From positions 806,001 through 870,000 of the forward strand of contig NZ_CANLMP010000001.1 in assembly GCF_947492405.1 (NCBI RefSeq): DNA of 64,000 nt, in the 5' to 3' direction. Shown piece by piece: positions 1-9,314 of the stretch. A program made the translations under genes and the position numbers. Within the stretch, counting starts at the first letter, position 1. Every line of letters begins with the position of its first letter. A model generated the notes under the pieces. That model was given only the letters and a program-made list of their open reading frames with translations, was not told the DNA's origin and searched no databases. The stretch is from an uncultured Aquimarina sp. (lineage in GTDB: Bacteria > Bacteroidota > Bacteroidia > Flavobacteriales > Flavobacteriaceae).

Positions 1-136
1 GACCGTCTTTCCAGTTTACCCAAGTGCCATGAAGTTTCGACAAAATACCGAATTGCGTCCCATTGTTCTTTCCTTTTGGGAGTCCTTCCTCCCACTCTTT
101 GTAAGGTCTTACCGAAGATTGTTGTGGTTTTTTCAT
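1..136 (-). CDS. Partial N-terminus of unknown protein (third gene of decarboxylase/oxidase cassette)
   Basis: Read on the minus strand, an open frame starts at the ATG at 136-134 and runs off the window edge after 45 residues. It begins MKKPQQSSVRPYKEWEEG and continues to L-x-K-L-H-G-T-W-V-N-W. It starts 42 bp after the stop of the amine oxidase gene on the same strand, so it is probably the third gene of that transcript. There is no signal peptide in the visible part. The L-H-G-T-W-V segment resembles the first strand of small lipocalin/nitrobindin-like barrels, but 45 residues are too few to assign a family. The plus-strand frame over the same bases is a shadow. Confidence 0.6.
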   Translation of the reverse strand, partial: MKKPQQSSVRPYKEWEEGLPKGKNNGTQFGILSKLHGTWVNWKDG

Positions 137-178
137 AATAATTTACTTTATAAGATTACTACTTTTCTGATATTGTGT

Positions 179-2278
179 TTACTTCGGACAAATAAAAGGG
201 TACTCCTTATCATCTATTAATTTTTCTATATTGAAGAAATCGTTCAAAACGGATTCTGCAGTACAAAAAGCACCTTCTACCCAGGCCTGATCGTTAGAGT
301 ATGTGGATCCAACAATAAAGAGGTTACTGTCTTTACCTTTTACTAAGGATGATGGTTTTCGTATTTTTTGCTGTACATCTCCAATATTATAATGAGAAAA
401 ATAAGCATGATATCCTGCATTAAATGGTGGTAAAGACCAATCCATATATTTAGTTTCTAAAGGCTCTGGAACCGCTGTGTAACTTGCTTGATCGCCAAAA
501 TGTAAGCTTGCTAATTGTTTGCGCAACATTTTTACCATGATAGGTGGTGCTTTACGGGGACCTTCTAAGGGTTGCGTATTCTGAGACTCCGCTACTTTAC
601 GTTCTCTGTTGGGTCCAATTTCTAAGGCTTTCCAGAAAGTAGTGTATTGTATATCGTCATAACTGGCCAAAATACCGTAGATTTTCTTTCCTTTTTTATT
701 ACGTGCATTGTCCCCAAAATAAACTACTTGTCTAATAGGCATATCTGTAGCACTTGGTCCGATCGTATCTAAATGCGCTACTCCTGTAATTTGTTGTGCT
801 TCTTTATAGCTAAAGTTAGCTGCTACAATTGTTTCTGCTGCATTTAAAAAAGAAGCTTCAGTATCATAAGTAACATCAATAAGGGAGGTCACTGAATTAT
901 CATACGCTTTATTTTCTTTTTCTGCTAATTGCTTTGCCTTTGCAGCCTCTGAAGCTGCTTTTTCTATTGCTTTTAAGTATTTAGCAGGAAATTTATCTTT
1001 CTTAAGCGCTTTAATCCCTTCCTGCGTTAAAAAATAACTATTTAATTTTGCAGGATATTTGGGTGGGGAAGGAATATCGTCTCTCCACCAGGGAGATTCA
1101 AAAAACATCCCAATTTTATAAGAAGGTTGCATTAAAACAGATTCTAAATACAATTGTACTTTATTGTCATTTAAAACATCAAAATCACCTCTTTTCTTGT
1201 TCATGTAACGTGTAGCCTGCGCTACTAAATCGATCGCATACCTTCCCATGGCTAAAAATGCAGCATCACAGGTTTTTGAATCCAATTCTTTAGTAGGTTC
1301 TTTTCTACTTGCTGTTGTATAATGAATTACGTTTTTATTCTCTAAAATAGAACGTAGTCTTGTATTTGGATAGTACTCAAAACAGATGCCTGTCTCTTCC
1401 GCAAGTTTTACAATTTCCTGAAAAAGTGTAGAAAAAATACCAGAATACCCAATGGTTAATGTTTTGTATAGTGTTCCTGGTGTAAACTCATTATTTACTT
1501 CAAACGATTGTGCAGAATTACTATTTACCACGTTGGAAGAATATCCATTTCCATCTGCTAAATAACCAAAACCTTCTTGTCCTAAAACATCATAGGCTAA
1601 ATTCCAATACCCAATATCTTTTAATTTTTGTCCTTTTTCAAAGATAGATTCATCGCCTAAATCTTTCGTTATTTTTCCTTCTTCATAAAATGAACACCAT
1701 TCATTTCTTGTAGGTGGTAATGCATCTTCAGAAACATCAATCCCAACGCTTTCAATTTTGGTAAAACCGTCATCTGGTCCTGAGTCAGCTCCATAATTAT
1801 TTACATTATACGGCGCAGGGTTACTAGCGTCAATATCTGATGTATACATGCTTTTTGCTCTTAAAGATAAAAGTGGATCACTAGCTTCGTTAAAAGGTAC
1901 AGAGTACTTTTCTAAACCAATTTCACTAATGGTTTTGGTTACTAATCGATGTCCCGGATTATTACCATCGTTAGGATTTGGATTGTTCTTTGTTTTTTTA
2001 TAATCCCAGGCAGAATAACGCATTCCGCCTAATTCTAAATAAGAAGCATCTGGATCATCTTGATAATGCCAGGTACAAACTCTGGCTCCTGCTGCACGGG
2101 TTCCTTTATCTTCTTCAGAAAATTGGTATTTACCCCAATCATATAATTCCAACGTATCTCCTTCTTTTAAATTTTTTGATTTGTCTTTTGCATTAGCTGG
2201 TTTTCCTTGCAGTAATCTCCATGCTGTATATAAACCAGCAGCTCCAGCTCCAAAAATTGAATAGGTCTTATTTTCCAT
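179..2278 (-). CDS. Flavin-dependent amine oxidase / L-amino-acid-oxidase-like protein
   Basis: A 699-residue FAD enzyme. The N-terminal Rossmann motif GAGAAGLYTAW (residues 10-20) binds the ADP part of FAD. GGMRY (84-88) is the flavin-contacting motif seen in monoamine and L-amino acid oxidases. Near the C-terminus, IVGSTYSNDQAWVEGA matches the conserved second FAD segment of that superfamily. Members oxidise an amine or amino acid to imine/oxo acid, releasing ammonia and hydrogen peroxide. No signal peptide is visible, so it is probably cytoplasmic. It starts 12 bp after the stop of the ThDP decarboxylase, and this coupling suggests an amino acid substrate whose oxo acid is then decarboxylated. 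The exact substrate cannot be read from sequence. At 699 residues it is longer than typical 450-550 residue amine oxidases, with extra sequence between the FAD motifs. Confidence 0.8.
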   Translation of the reverse strand: MENKTYSIFGAGAAGLYTAWRLLQGKPANAKDKSKNLKEGDTLELYDWGKYQFSEEDKGTRAAGARVCTWHYQDDPDASYLELGGMRYSAWDYKKTKNNPNPNDGNNPGHRLVTKTISEIGLEKYSVPFNEASDPLLSLRAKSMYTSDIDASNPAPYNVNNYGADSGPDDGFTKIESVGIDVSEDALPPTRNEWCSFYEEGKITKDLGDESIFEKGQKLKDIGYWNLAYDVLGQEGFGYLADGNGYSSNVVNSNSAQSFEVNNEFTPGTLYKTLTIGYSGIFSTLFQEIVKLAEETGICFEYYPNTRLRSILENKNVIHYTTASRKEPTKELDSKTCDAAFLAMGRYAIDLVAQATRYMNKKRGDFDVLNDNKVQLYLESVLMQPSYKIGMFFESPWWRDDIPSPPKYPAKLNSYFLTQEGIKALKKDKFPAKYLKAIEKAASEAAKAKQLAEKENKAYDNSVTSLIDVTYDTEASFLNAAETIVAANFSYKEAQQITGVAHLDTIGPSATDMPIRQVVYFGDNARNKKGKKIYGILASYDDIQYTTFWKALEIGPNRERKVAESQNTQPLEGPRKAPPIMVKMLRKQLASLHFGDQASYTAVPEPLETKYMDWSLPPFNAGYHAYFSHYNIGDVQQKIRKPSSLVKGKDSNLFIVGSTYSNDQAWVEGAFCTAESVLNDFFNIEKLIDDKEYPFICPK

Positions 2279-2290
2279 TTGTTATATTTT

Positions 2291-4021
2291 TTAGTTGTTA
2301 CAGTTCATTACTTGAGGGGTTAGATTTTTCATTTGTCCTGCTAAATCTTTTTCAGGAATTACAATTTCCACTAAAGTAGGTTTGTTTGTTTTTGTGCTTG
2401 TAATTGTTTTCAGTACAGTATTTAGTTCCTTTATGGTACAGGCTTGATACCCATTAGCTCCATAAGCCTTTGCTAAGGCCATATAATCCCATTTTGCTAG
2501 ATTGTCAAATTCATCGAATGTACCATTTGGGCAAAAAGCATCTACATCTACAAAAACTTGTTCTATGGCATACACTTGATTACTCATTACAAAAATGACA
2601 CTGTTTACATCATATTTTGCCAAGGTTGAAAGCGATTGACAAATCATCATAAAACCGCCATCACCAGCGATTGTCCAGGATTGTTTTTTACTTCCTAATT
2701 GTGCTCCTAATGCCGCACCTGTTTCATAACCAATACATTGCCAGGCAGCAGAACTGATAAAGCTGTTTTGTTTCATTCCATAAATATTGGTGGCAACATA
2801 CATTGCAGAACTCACACCAAATGTTAGATTAATGTCATCCCACAGCTTGTTATCTTCTATATGCTTAACAGTGTGTTGAAAAAAGCGATTATAGGTAATA
2901 ACATCAGACTTGTTATTGTATTTTGGATCTGATGATGAACTCCAGGGTTCTGGATATTTAGGTTGTTTAGGAGCTTTGTTTTTTAATGGATAGGATGTAC
3001 TGTTTTCAAAACGCTCTAATAAGGCTTCCATAAAGTCTTTCATGGTAACGTCTTTATACGTATAATATCCAGCCCTGATTTCTGTTGTCGTTGCCATCAC
3101 CATATCAGAAAATTTATTTTCAACGAACCATAAATAGTCATCGGTAATGAGCGCTCCTAAGGTTAAGAAACAGTCAGATGCTTTTACATAATTGGTTACA
3201 TTTTCTATAGAGGCGGCATCTGAGTAGGTACCAATAAATTGATCTCCTTTTTCATCCAGTACCGTTTTACCCAGCGATGTGGTTGTATATACAAATCCAC
3301 TGGCGTCTATTATTTTTTGAAGTAAATCCGATAAACCGTGTCGTAACACTTCTACACCTGCAAAAATCATGGGTTGTTTTGCAGCGGTTAATTGTGTCCA
3401 GGCTTGATCTACAGCATTTAGCAGTGCATCTGGTTTGCTCTTTTTAACTTTAGGCTGTAGCTTCTTTTTCGAAGGGCGCTTACAAGGCTCACCCCACACT
3501 TCACTATAAGCCGCGATATACACAGGTTTTTTGTGTGTAATTGCTGCAATTATTAATTTATCAATTTTTTTAGCTGCGCCAACAGAAGTACTTAAAGTTT
3601 CTGAAGCCACTGTAACATGATTATAAATCTCCTGATCCGCTTTTAGGTTTCCTGTGGAGTGATGGTATAAAACATTATACATATTTCCAATCTGTCGGTC
3701 GTTAGAACCTGGTGTGGCACTTATAACCACCATTGGACTGGATTCTACATAAGCACCAGCTACTGCATTTAATGCACTAAAAGTACTAACACCATATTGT
3801 AATGAAACAGCAGACAATCCTCTGGTTCTTCCATAGGCATCTGCGGCATAAGAAGCGTCTAATTCATTAGAAGTTCCAATAGTCTCAATCCCTTTAAATT
3901 TTTCTAAAGCTTGAGTGAAGTTTTTAACGTAATCTCCAGGGATCTGAAATAATTCTGTAACATCAAGTTGTTTTAAGCGAGTTAATAAATAATCTGCTAC
4001 TGTAAATGTATTGTTTTGCAT
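2291..4021 (-). CDS. ThDP-dependent 2-oxo-acid decarboxylase (pyruvate/indolepyruvate decarboxylase family)
   Basis: A 576-residue thiamine diphosphate enzyme of normal family length. Visible hallmarks are the cofactor-activating glutamate in SNELDASYAADAYGRTRG (E53), the paired catalytic histidines H120-H121 (LYHHSTG), and the ThDP/Mg motif GDGGF (453-457) closing at N481. E487 in YAIEQ matches the catalytic glutamate of pyruvate decarboxylases. These separate it from acetolactate synthases and favour non-oxidative decarboxylation of a 2-oxo acid to an aldehyde and CO2. It is first in a minus-strand cassette with the amine oxidase, so the natural substrate is probably an amino-acid-derived oxo acid such as phenylpyruvate or indolepyruvate. 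A lysine-rich linker (about 181-197) joins the first and middle domains. Confidence 0.88.
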   Translation of the reverse strand: MQNNTFTVADYLLTRLKQLDVTELFQIPGDYVKNFTQALEKFKGIETIGTSNELDASYAADAYGRTRGLSAVSLQYGVSTFSALNAVAGAYVESSPMVVISATPGSNDRQIGNMYNVLYHHSTGNLKADQEIYNHVTVASETLSTSVGAAKKIDKLIIAAITHKKPVYIAAYSEVWGEPCKRPSKKKLQPKVKKSKPDALLNAVDQAWTQLTAAKQPMIFAGVEVLRHGLSDLLQKIIDASGFVYTTTSLGKTVLDEKGDQFIGTYSDAASIENVTNYVKASDCFLTLGALITDDYLWFVENKFSDMVMATTTEIRAGYYTYKDVTMKDFMEALLERFENSTSYPLKNKAPKQPKYPEPWSSSSDPKYNNKSDVITYNRFFQHTVKHIEDNKLWDDINLTFGVSSAMYVATNIYGMKQNSFISSAAWQCIGYETGAALGAQLGSKKQSWTIAGDGGFMMICQSLSTLAKYDVNSVIFVMSNQVYAIEQVFVDVDAFCPNGTFDEFDNLAKWDYMALAKAYGANGYQACTIKELNTVLKTITSTKTNKPTLVEIVIPEKDLAGQMKNLTPQVMNCNN

Positions 4022-4408
4022 GGGTTAAAGTTTTAGGTATTTACTATTAAAAGTAATCGGGAAATTATCTGTTAAAGATATTTTTGTTAAAGCTAAAACT
4101 TTGTCATTATTTTATGTACACGTAGAAATACCCCATTTTTAAATATGAAACAAAATATAATATCATTAATAGTATGCTATCACTTCACAATATTTGTGAA
4201 ATCAAATCTCAACGACCTAATATTTTATCATAATCATTGAGTATTTTGGTTGGAATACAAACACTTCATATTCTTTATGTATGTTAAATATTAACTTAAA
4301 AAATGTTAATTCATTGACAACAAGGATAATAAATACTAATTTCATAATTGTTATTGAACCACCCTGTTTTTTTGAAAAGTAATTCATTACTAACAATTCA
4401 ATAACAAC
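4022..4408. other. Divergent intergenic region
   Basis: 387 bp between the decarboxylase (minus) and LPMO (plus) start codons. It must hold both promoters. I could not find a convincing TTG-19-TAnnTTTG pair for either gene. A short palindrome CACAA-TAT-TTGTG lies near 4186-4198. No small ORF with convincing features is seen. Confidence 0.5.
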
Positions 4409-6688
4409 ATGAAAAATACAAACTCTAAAACCTCAATCTTAGGTCAGATTATTTCTTACCTAAAAAAAATGTCTGCTCTACTATTGATATGTGTTGCTTT
4501 CGTTTTTCCTAGTCTTCAAACCATTTTTTCACATGGTACTGTAACAAGTCCTCCTAGCAGAGTATGGATTTGTTTTCAAGAGAATCCTGAGAGCCCGGAT
4601 TCGCCTGCTTGTATTGATGCAGTCGCTTTATATGGTACTCAAGCTTTATATGACTGGAATGAAGTTGCACGTATGGATGCCAACGGTATGCATCGAGAAA
4701 TTATCCCAGATGGTAATCTAGCCAGTGCAGGAAGACCTGATAAATACGGTGGACTCGATCAAGTTCGGGATGATTGGATTACTACACCGGTTACTCCTGG
4801 TCCATTTACTGTAACCTGGACCAATACAGCTCCGCATCAAACATTGTATTATAGAGTATACATTACGAAAGAGAGCTGGACTCCAGATCAACCTTTAACT
4901 TGGGATAGTCTTGAACTTCTTGTGGAAACAGAACCGCGAGAAGCATCTGCAATTGACAATATAGATGTGATACTTCCTCCAAGAACTGGCAAACACGTTA
5001 TTTATAGTATTTGGCAACGATCTCTTACTGAAGAAGCTTTTTACGCGACTAGTGATGTCGATTTTGGCCAAACAACAGAACCAAAACCTCCTGTAGCATT
5101 ATTCACAAGTGATAATGGTAGATGTGGAGGTCCAGATGTGGAATTTGATGCTAGTGATTCTTTTGATCCAAATGGAGACGCCTTGACCTATTCCTGGGAT
5201 TTTGGAGACGGTACGACAGCAGAGGGTGTTAATGTGTCACATAGCTATACCAATCAAGATAGTGCGATAGTTACCTTAACAGTTAGCGATGGCGTTTTTA
5301 GTAGCGGTATTGTACAAACCATTGACTTAGTAGTAGATACCGCATGTGAAGAAATAATTTGTCCCTTCGATACGCCAAGAGCTACCCCATTACCTTCAGT
5401 AAATAATTCATATTCCAATATTTATGTATTTGGTGATCGTGGTCCTAATTTAGATAATATCACCAACTGTTCTATCAACTGGGACTTAGGAAATAATGGT
5501 TTATACCAATTTTCGTTAAGTACTAACAATGGTATTCCAAACTGGTATAATGATTTAATTGCCGTATCTACACAAAACTTTAATGCTGCTGCATCACAAA
5601 TCACCATTGCCGGTTCTAGCTTTGTTGGATTAGACGGAAGCTATTATGTAACCCTGGACGGAGATAATCTGGTACTAGTTTCTACTACTGGAGATTTTAC
5701 AATTTACTGCAGTAATTCAGATATAGCTCCGTTGTGTGCTGGTGATACAGATCCAGTAAATACAGCTCCTGTGGCTGTCCTCACTGCTACTCCAACAGCT
5801 GGAGTTACTCCTCTAGATGTAGTTTTGGATGCTTCTGGATCTACAGACGCAGATAACGATACACTTACTTATAGCATTGATTATGGTGATGGAACTTCTG
5901 GAACGGGAGCTATATCAACACATACATATACAACAGGAAACTATACCGCTACTGTTACCGTAAGTGATGGAAATGGTGGAACCGATACTGCTTCGGTAAT
6001 GATTACCGTTACAGATGATATAATTATTGATCCACCTACAGGTAATTGCACTTTTGGTGCACCAACAGAAACTGCTTTAGTCAGTATAAATACCTCTTAT
6101 GATTATATTTACGTACTAGGAACTGGTGGTCCAAATATGGACAGTGTCACATTATTTACACTAAATTGGAATTTAGCAAATAATGGTTTATATCAATTTT
6201 CATTTAACTTAAATACAGCTCCGTGGTACATTGATTTTTCAAGTGCTACGCAGAACTTCAATGAGACAAATCCTCAAATTTCTTTGAATGGTACTGGCAT
6301 CCCTGGTTTGGATGGAGATTATTATGTAACGATTGATGAAAGAAACTTTGTACTGGTGGCAAAGGATTACTCTATTTATTTTAGTAATTCGACAACAGCT
6401 CCTACTTGTGAAACTGCAGTAAATAGAGAAAATAATATCGAAAACACATCTTTTGAGATATTCCCAAATCCTGCAACTACAAGTTTTTCAGTACAAAACG
6501 CAACAGATTTAAAGAATAGTATTATTACGATTTCTGACCTTAGCGGAAAGAAATTGAAATCGCTAAGGGTGCCAACGAGTACAACCAATATGATCATTGA
6601 TATTTCTGGAATTAAATCCGGATTATATTTGGTTAGAATTTTAGATCGTTCTGGCACCAAACGCACTTTAAAACTAGTAATAAACTAA
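4409..6688 (+). CDS. Multimodular AA10 lytic polysaccharide monooxygenase, T9SS-exported
   Basis: A 759-residue secreted copper enzyme. After a signal peptide the mature chain should start at H42 (HGTVTSPPSRVW). This N-terminal histidine, H143 (TAPHQTLYY) and the axial phenylalanine F219 (SDVDFG) make up the AA10 copper site, which oxidatively cleaves chitin or cellulose. Domain order: LPMO 42-220; PKD 225-310; unknown domain copy 1, about 318-444; PKD 451-536; unknown domain copy 2, about 547-668; T9SS type A sorting domain about 680-759 (FPNPATTSF ... SGLYLVRI). The two unknown domains are clearly repeats (NNGLYQFS, TQNFN, GLDG-YYVT, TTAP/DIAP-x-C) and are candidate carbohydrate-binding modules. 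A paralogue of the catalytic domain is encoded at 33.7-34.6 kb. A terminator hairpin follows. Confidence 0.93.
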   Translation: MKNTNSKTSILGQIISYLKKMSALLLICVAFVFPSLQTIFSHGTVTSPPSRVWICFQENPESPDSPACIDAVALYGTQALYDWNEVARMDANGMHREIIPDGNLASAGRPDKYGGLDQVRDDWITTPVTPGPFTVTWTNTAPHQTLYYRVYITKESWTPDQPLTWDSLELLVETEPREASAIDNIDVILPPRTGKHVIYSIWQRSLTEEAFYATSDVDFGQTTEPKPPVALFTSDNGRCGGPDVEFDASDSFDPNGDALTYSWDFGDGTTAEGVNVSHSYTNQDSAIVTLTVSDGVFSSGIVQTIDLVVDTACEEIICPFDTPRATPLPSVNNSYSNIYVFGDRGPNLDNITNCSINWDLGNNGLYQFSLSTNNGIPNWYNDLIAVSTQNFNAAASQITIAGSSFVGLDGSYYVTLDGDNLVLVSTTGDFTIYCSNSDIAPLCAGDTDPVNTAPVAVLTATPTAGVTPLDVVLDASGSTDADNDTLTYSIDYGDGTSGTGAISTHTYTTGNYTATVTVSDGNGGTDTASVMITVTDDIIIDPPTGNCTFGAPTETALVSINTSYDYIYVLGTGGPNMDSVTLFTLNWNLANNGLYQFSFNLNTAPWYIDFSSATQNFNETNPQISLNGTGIPGLDGDYYVTIDERNFVLVAKDYSIYFSNSTTAPTCETAVNRENNIENTSFEIFPNPATTSFSVQNATDLKNSIITISDLSGKKLKSLRVPTSTTNMIIDISGIKSGLYLVRILDRSGTKRTLKLVIN

Positions 6689-6726
6689 GAGTTCATTCTT
6701 AGAATAAAGCAAACTATTACAACAAA

Positions 6727-6759
6727 CAACCTTCTAGATTTTAGAAGGTTGTTTTTTTT
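6727..6759 (+). terminator. Rho-independent terminator after LPMO gene
   Basis: Perfect 10-bp stem CAACCTTCTA / TAGAAGGTTG with a 5-nt loop, followed by eight T residues. It lies 38 bp after the LPMO stop codon. Confidence 0.9.
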
Positions 6760-6875
6760 AGCATTGTACGATGCTTCTAACATTATAAAGAAACTTTTGG
6801 AAAATAGAAAATCCAACGAGCAGGAGTATTTTTTTTATAAATATTGGTTCAGTCTTTTTTTTGTACATTAACATT

Positions 6876-9119
6876 ATGGGAAAATATATACTTATTATTG
6901 TCACACTTTTATGTAGTGTTAATCTAACTGGAAAAAACCGAATTACTGAGGAATCTAAAAATGTGGCTATCTATTGGGATGCATCTCTTTCTCAAAAAGA
7001 CAAAAATAGCTCCATAGAGTTTGAGTTTTTGGATATTTTTTTTAAAGAATATCCGAATACAAAAGTAAAGTTGGTCATAGCAAACTCAAAATTATTAACT
7101 GATGAGAGCGTAGAGATCAAGTCCTCCGATTGGAGTTCGTTAAAACAAAAACTTAGTGATGTACATTATGATGGTACTTTAGATCTTGGATTAATAAATA
7201 CAAAGGTAACAGCGGACTTTTTACTTTTTTTTACTGATGGTCAAGGCTATTTTGGTAATTTCAAAAAAGACCTGTATAGCCCTAGAATATTCACAATAAG
7301 TAGTACTCCAAAAATCAACAAAAAATTTCTTTATGAAACTTCTTTTTATAGTCTAGGATATCATATTAACCTCAAAGAGCTTGATGCAAATTCTGGTGTA
7401 AAAGCTATTAAAGAAAATAAAAAAATGGTCCGTCTAGAGTTTGTTACTAACGAAAACACAAACTCACAAAAAAAGTATATAGAAGGTGTAGTTATGGATG
7501 ACACAAATGTTTTGTCTGGTATAAATATTCTAGTACAAGGTAAAAATAGAGGTACCATTACGGATAAAAATGGTGCTTATAAGATCGCCGTAGAACCTGG
7601 AGATGTTTTGGTATTTAGCAGCGCTAATAAAGAAAAAGTTATCGCAGAGGTAAGTCCTGAAGATAATTTTATTGACATCAATATGAATGATAAGGTGACC
7701 AATTTGGATGCTGCTATTGTCAAATCCAAAGTCCGAGAAGAGCGAAAAATGGTTGATGTAGGAATGAGGAAAGTAGATGAAAAATCTGTAGGGTATGCAG
7801 TCCAGACTGTTGAAATAGATGACCAAATTAACTTGGGACAAGCTATCGCTGGTAAATTTACTGGAGTTCAACTTAGTAGTCGAAATAGTTTGAATGATAT
7901 TTTGATCCGTACACGAAAAACCTTTTTGGGATCAAGTCAACCTGCAATATATATAGATGGTATACCTACTGCTGGTGCTCCTCCTAATGGCTTTGGAGAT
8001 ACTCCTGATATATTAAAAGGAGCCGATTTACTCAATTCGTATGATGTGGAAAGTGTAAAAGTATTAAAAGGATTGGCGGCCACTAATTTGTATGGTACTT
8101 ATGGAATTAATGGAGTTATATTGATTACTACTAAATCAGGAAAACGATTATCCGGCAGGAATAAAGAAAAACAACCAAAAGATAACAATATTCCCGTCAA
8201 AATGTTTACATCTCCACTTCTTGTATCTGATGCTCCGGAATCTAATTTTATAACTTTATTTAAAAAGGAATCTGATTACAACAAAGCCTATGAAGTGTAT
8301 CTTAATATGCGAGAGTTTCACAAGGATAATGTCACTTTTTTTGTAGAGTGCGCTGATTATTTTTTTGATAATAATCAGAACGATAAAGGAGTACAGATTC
8401 TTTCTAATCTCATAGAATTATTTCCTAATAACACTTCTGTTCTTAAAGTGTTGGCTTTCAATCTTGAAAAAAGAGAGTTGTTTGATCACGCGCAAAAAGT
8501 ATATCAAAGAATTATTGAAGTTTCCCCCTTGCAATCACAGATATATCTAGATTTAGCTAATAGTTATTCTAATGAGAAACAGTATCAGAAATCTGTTGAT
8601 TTATTTAAAAAGATCGCCAATAACAAGGTAAAAGCAATAGAATCATTTAATGGATTACAAAATCAAATAGACAATGATTTCAAACACTTATTATCCAAAC
8701 GTAATCAAAAATGGAGGGTAAAAAATATCGATCAAAAGTTTTTTATGTTACCGAAATACGATGTGAGAGTTGTTACAGAATGGTCTCATCCTGTGGTAGA
8801 GTTTGAAATGCAATATATTAATCCAAAAAAACAATATGTTGCGTTAAGTCATACCATGGAAAAAGATAAGAAAACGATAAATCATGAACTCACCAATAAG
8901 TACACATCAGATGAGTATATAATAGCAAATACAGAAAAGGGAGAATGGTATTTAAATATCAAACTTCCTAATGATTATACTCCCAACATAAAAGAGCCTA
9001 AATTTTTAAAAATTAAGTTATATACTAATTTCGGTAGTGCTGAAGAGAAATTGCAAACGCATATTATAAATATAGATAGAATTACCCAAAATAGGATATT
9101 CACTTCTTTTAAACTCTAA
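6876..9119 (+). CDS. Secreted vWA + carboxypeptidase-regulatory-like + TonB-plug-like + TPR protein (no barrel)
   Basis: The ATG at 6876 is chosen over an in-frame TTG at 6861 because MGKYILIIVTLLCSVNLTG is a clean signal peptide; the product is 747 residues. An N-terminal domain has a MIDAS-like DASLS and a later FFTDGQG, as in von Willebrand A folds. Next comes a CarboxypepD_reg-like beta domain (VEGVVMDDTNVLSG ... DKNGAYKI). It is followed by a stretch matching the plug of SusC-type receptors (LIRTRKTFLGSSQPAIYIDGIP, VESVKVLKGLAATNLYG, NGVILITTKSG). Instead of a beta-barrel the chain continues into TPR-like helices (about 8270-8640) and a C-terminal beta-rich domain. It cannot be a TonB transporter. 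It may be a periplasmic or surface adaptor using the plug fold for contacts. It appears to be monocistronic. Confidence 0.7.
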   Translation: MGKYILIIVTLLCSVNLTGKNRITEESKNVAIYWDASLSQKDKNSSIEFEFLDIFFKEYPNTKVKLVIANSKLLTDESVEIKSSDWSSLKQKLSDVHYDGTLDLGLINTKVTADFLLFFTDGQGYFGNFKKDLYSPRIFTISSTPKINKKFLYETSFYSLGYHINLKELDANSGVKAIKENKKMVRLEFVTNENTNSQKKYIEGVVMDDTNVLSGINILVQGKNRGTITDKNGAYKIAVEPGDVLVFSSANKEKVIAEVSPEDNFIDINMNDKVTNLDAAIVKSKVREERKMVDVGMRKVDEKSVGYAVQTVEIDDQINLGQAIAGKFTGVQLSSRNSLNDILIRTRKTFLGSSQPAIYIDGIPTAGAPPNGFGDTPDILKGADLLNSYDVESVKVLKGLAATNLYGTYGINGVILITTKSGKRLSGRNKEKQPKDNNIPVKMFTSPLLVSDAPESNFITLFKKESDYNKAYEVYLNMREFHKDNVTFFVECADYFFDNNQNDKGVQILSNLIELFPNNTSVLKVLAFNLEKRELFDHAQKVYQRIIEVSPLQSQIYLDLANSYSNEKQYQKSVDLFKKIANNKVKAIESFNGLQNQIDNDFKHLLSKRNQKWRVKNIDQKFFMLPKYDVRVVTEWSHPVVEFEMQYINPKKQYVALSHTMEKDKKTINHELTNKYTSDEYIIANTEKGEWYLNIKLPNDYTPNIKEPKFLKIKLYTNFGSAEEKLQTHIINIDRITQNRIFTSFKL

Positions 9120-9314
9120 TATAAAGTACACTTCGTGTAAAAAAATATTCTTTTGGTAAGCTTTGTGATATCCTCAAATACTTATTGAAAGAAAAAGATC
9201 CGCAGTAATAGATATTGTGTTAGAAGATTGTTTTAACAATTTGTTACCACTATTGATGAGGCGATATGAATCAGATTTTCGTTAACTTTAAAATCTCACA
9301 AATCACATTAAAAA

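Noticed and set aside
29..220. Plus-strand 63-codon frame at the left edge
   Set aside because: It overlaps a better minus-strand gene start at 136 and the 3' end of the amine oxidase gene; it has no domain or export signal.
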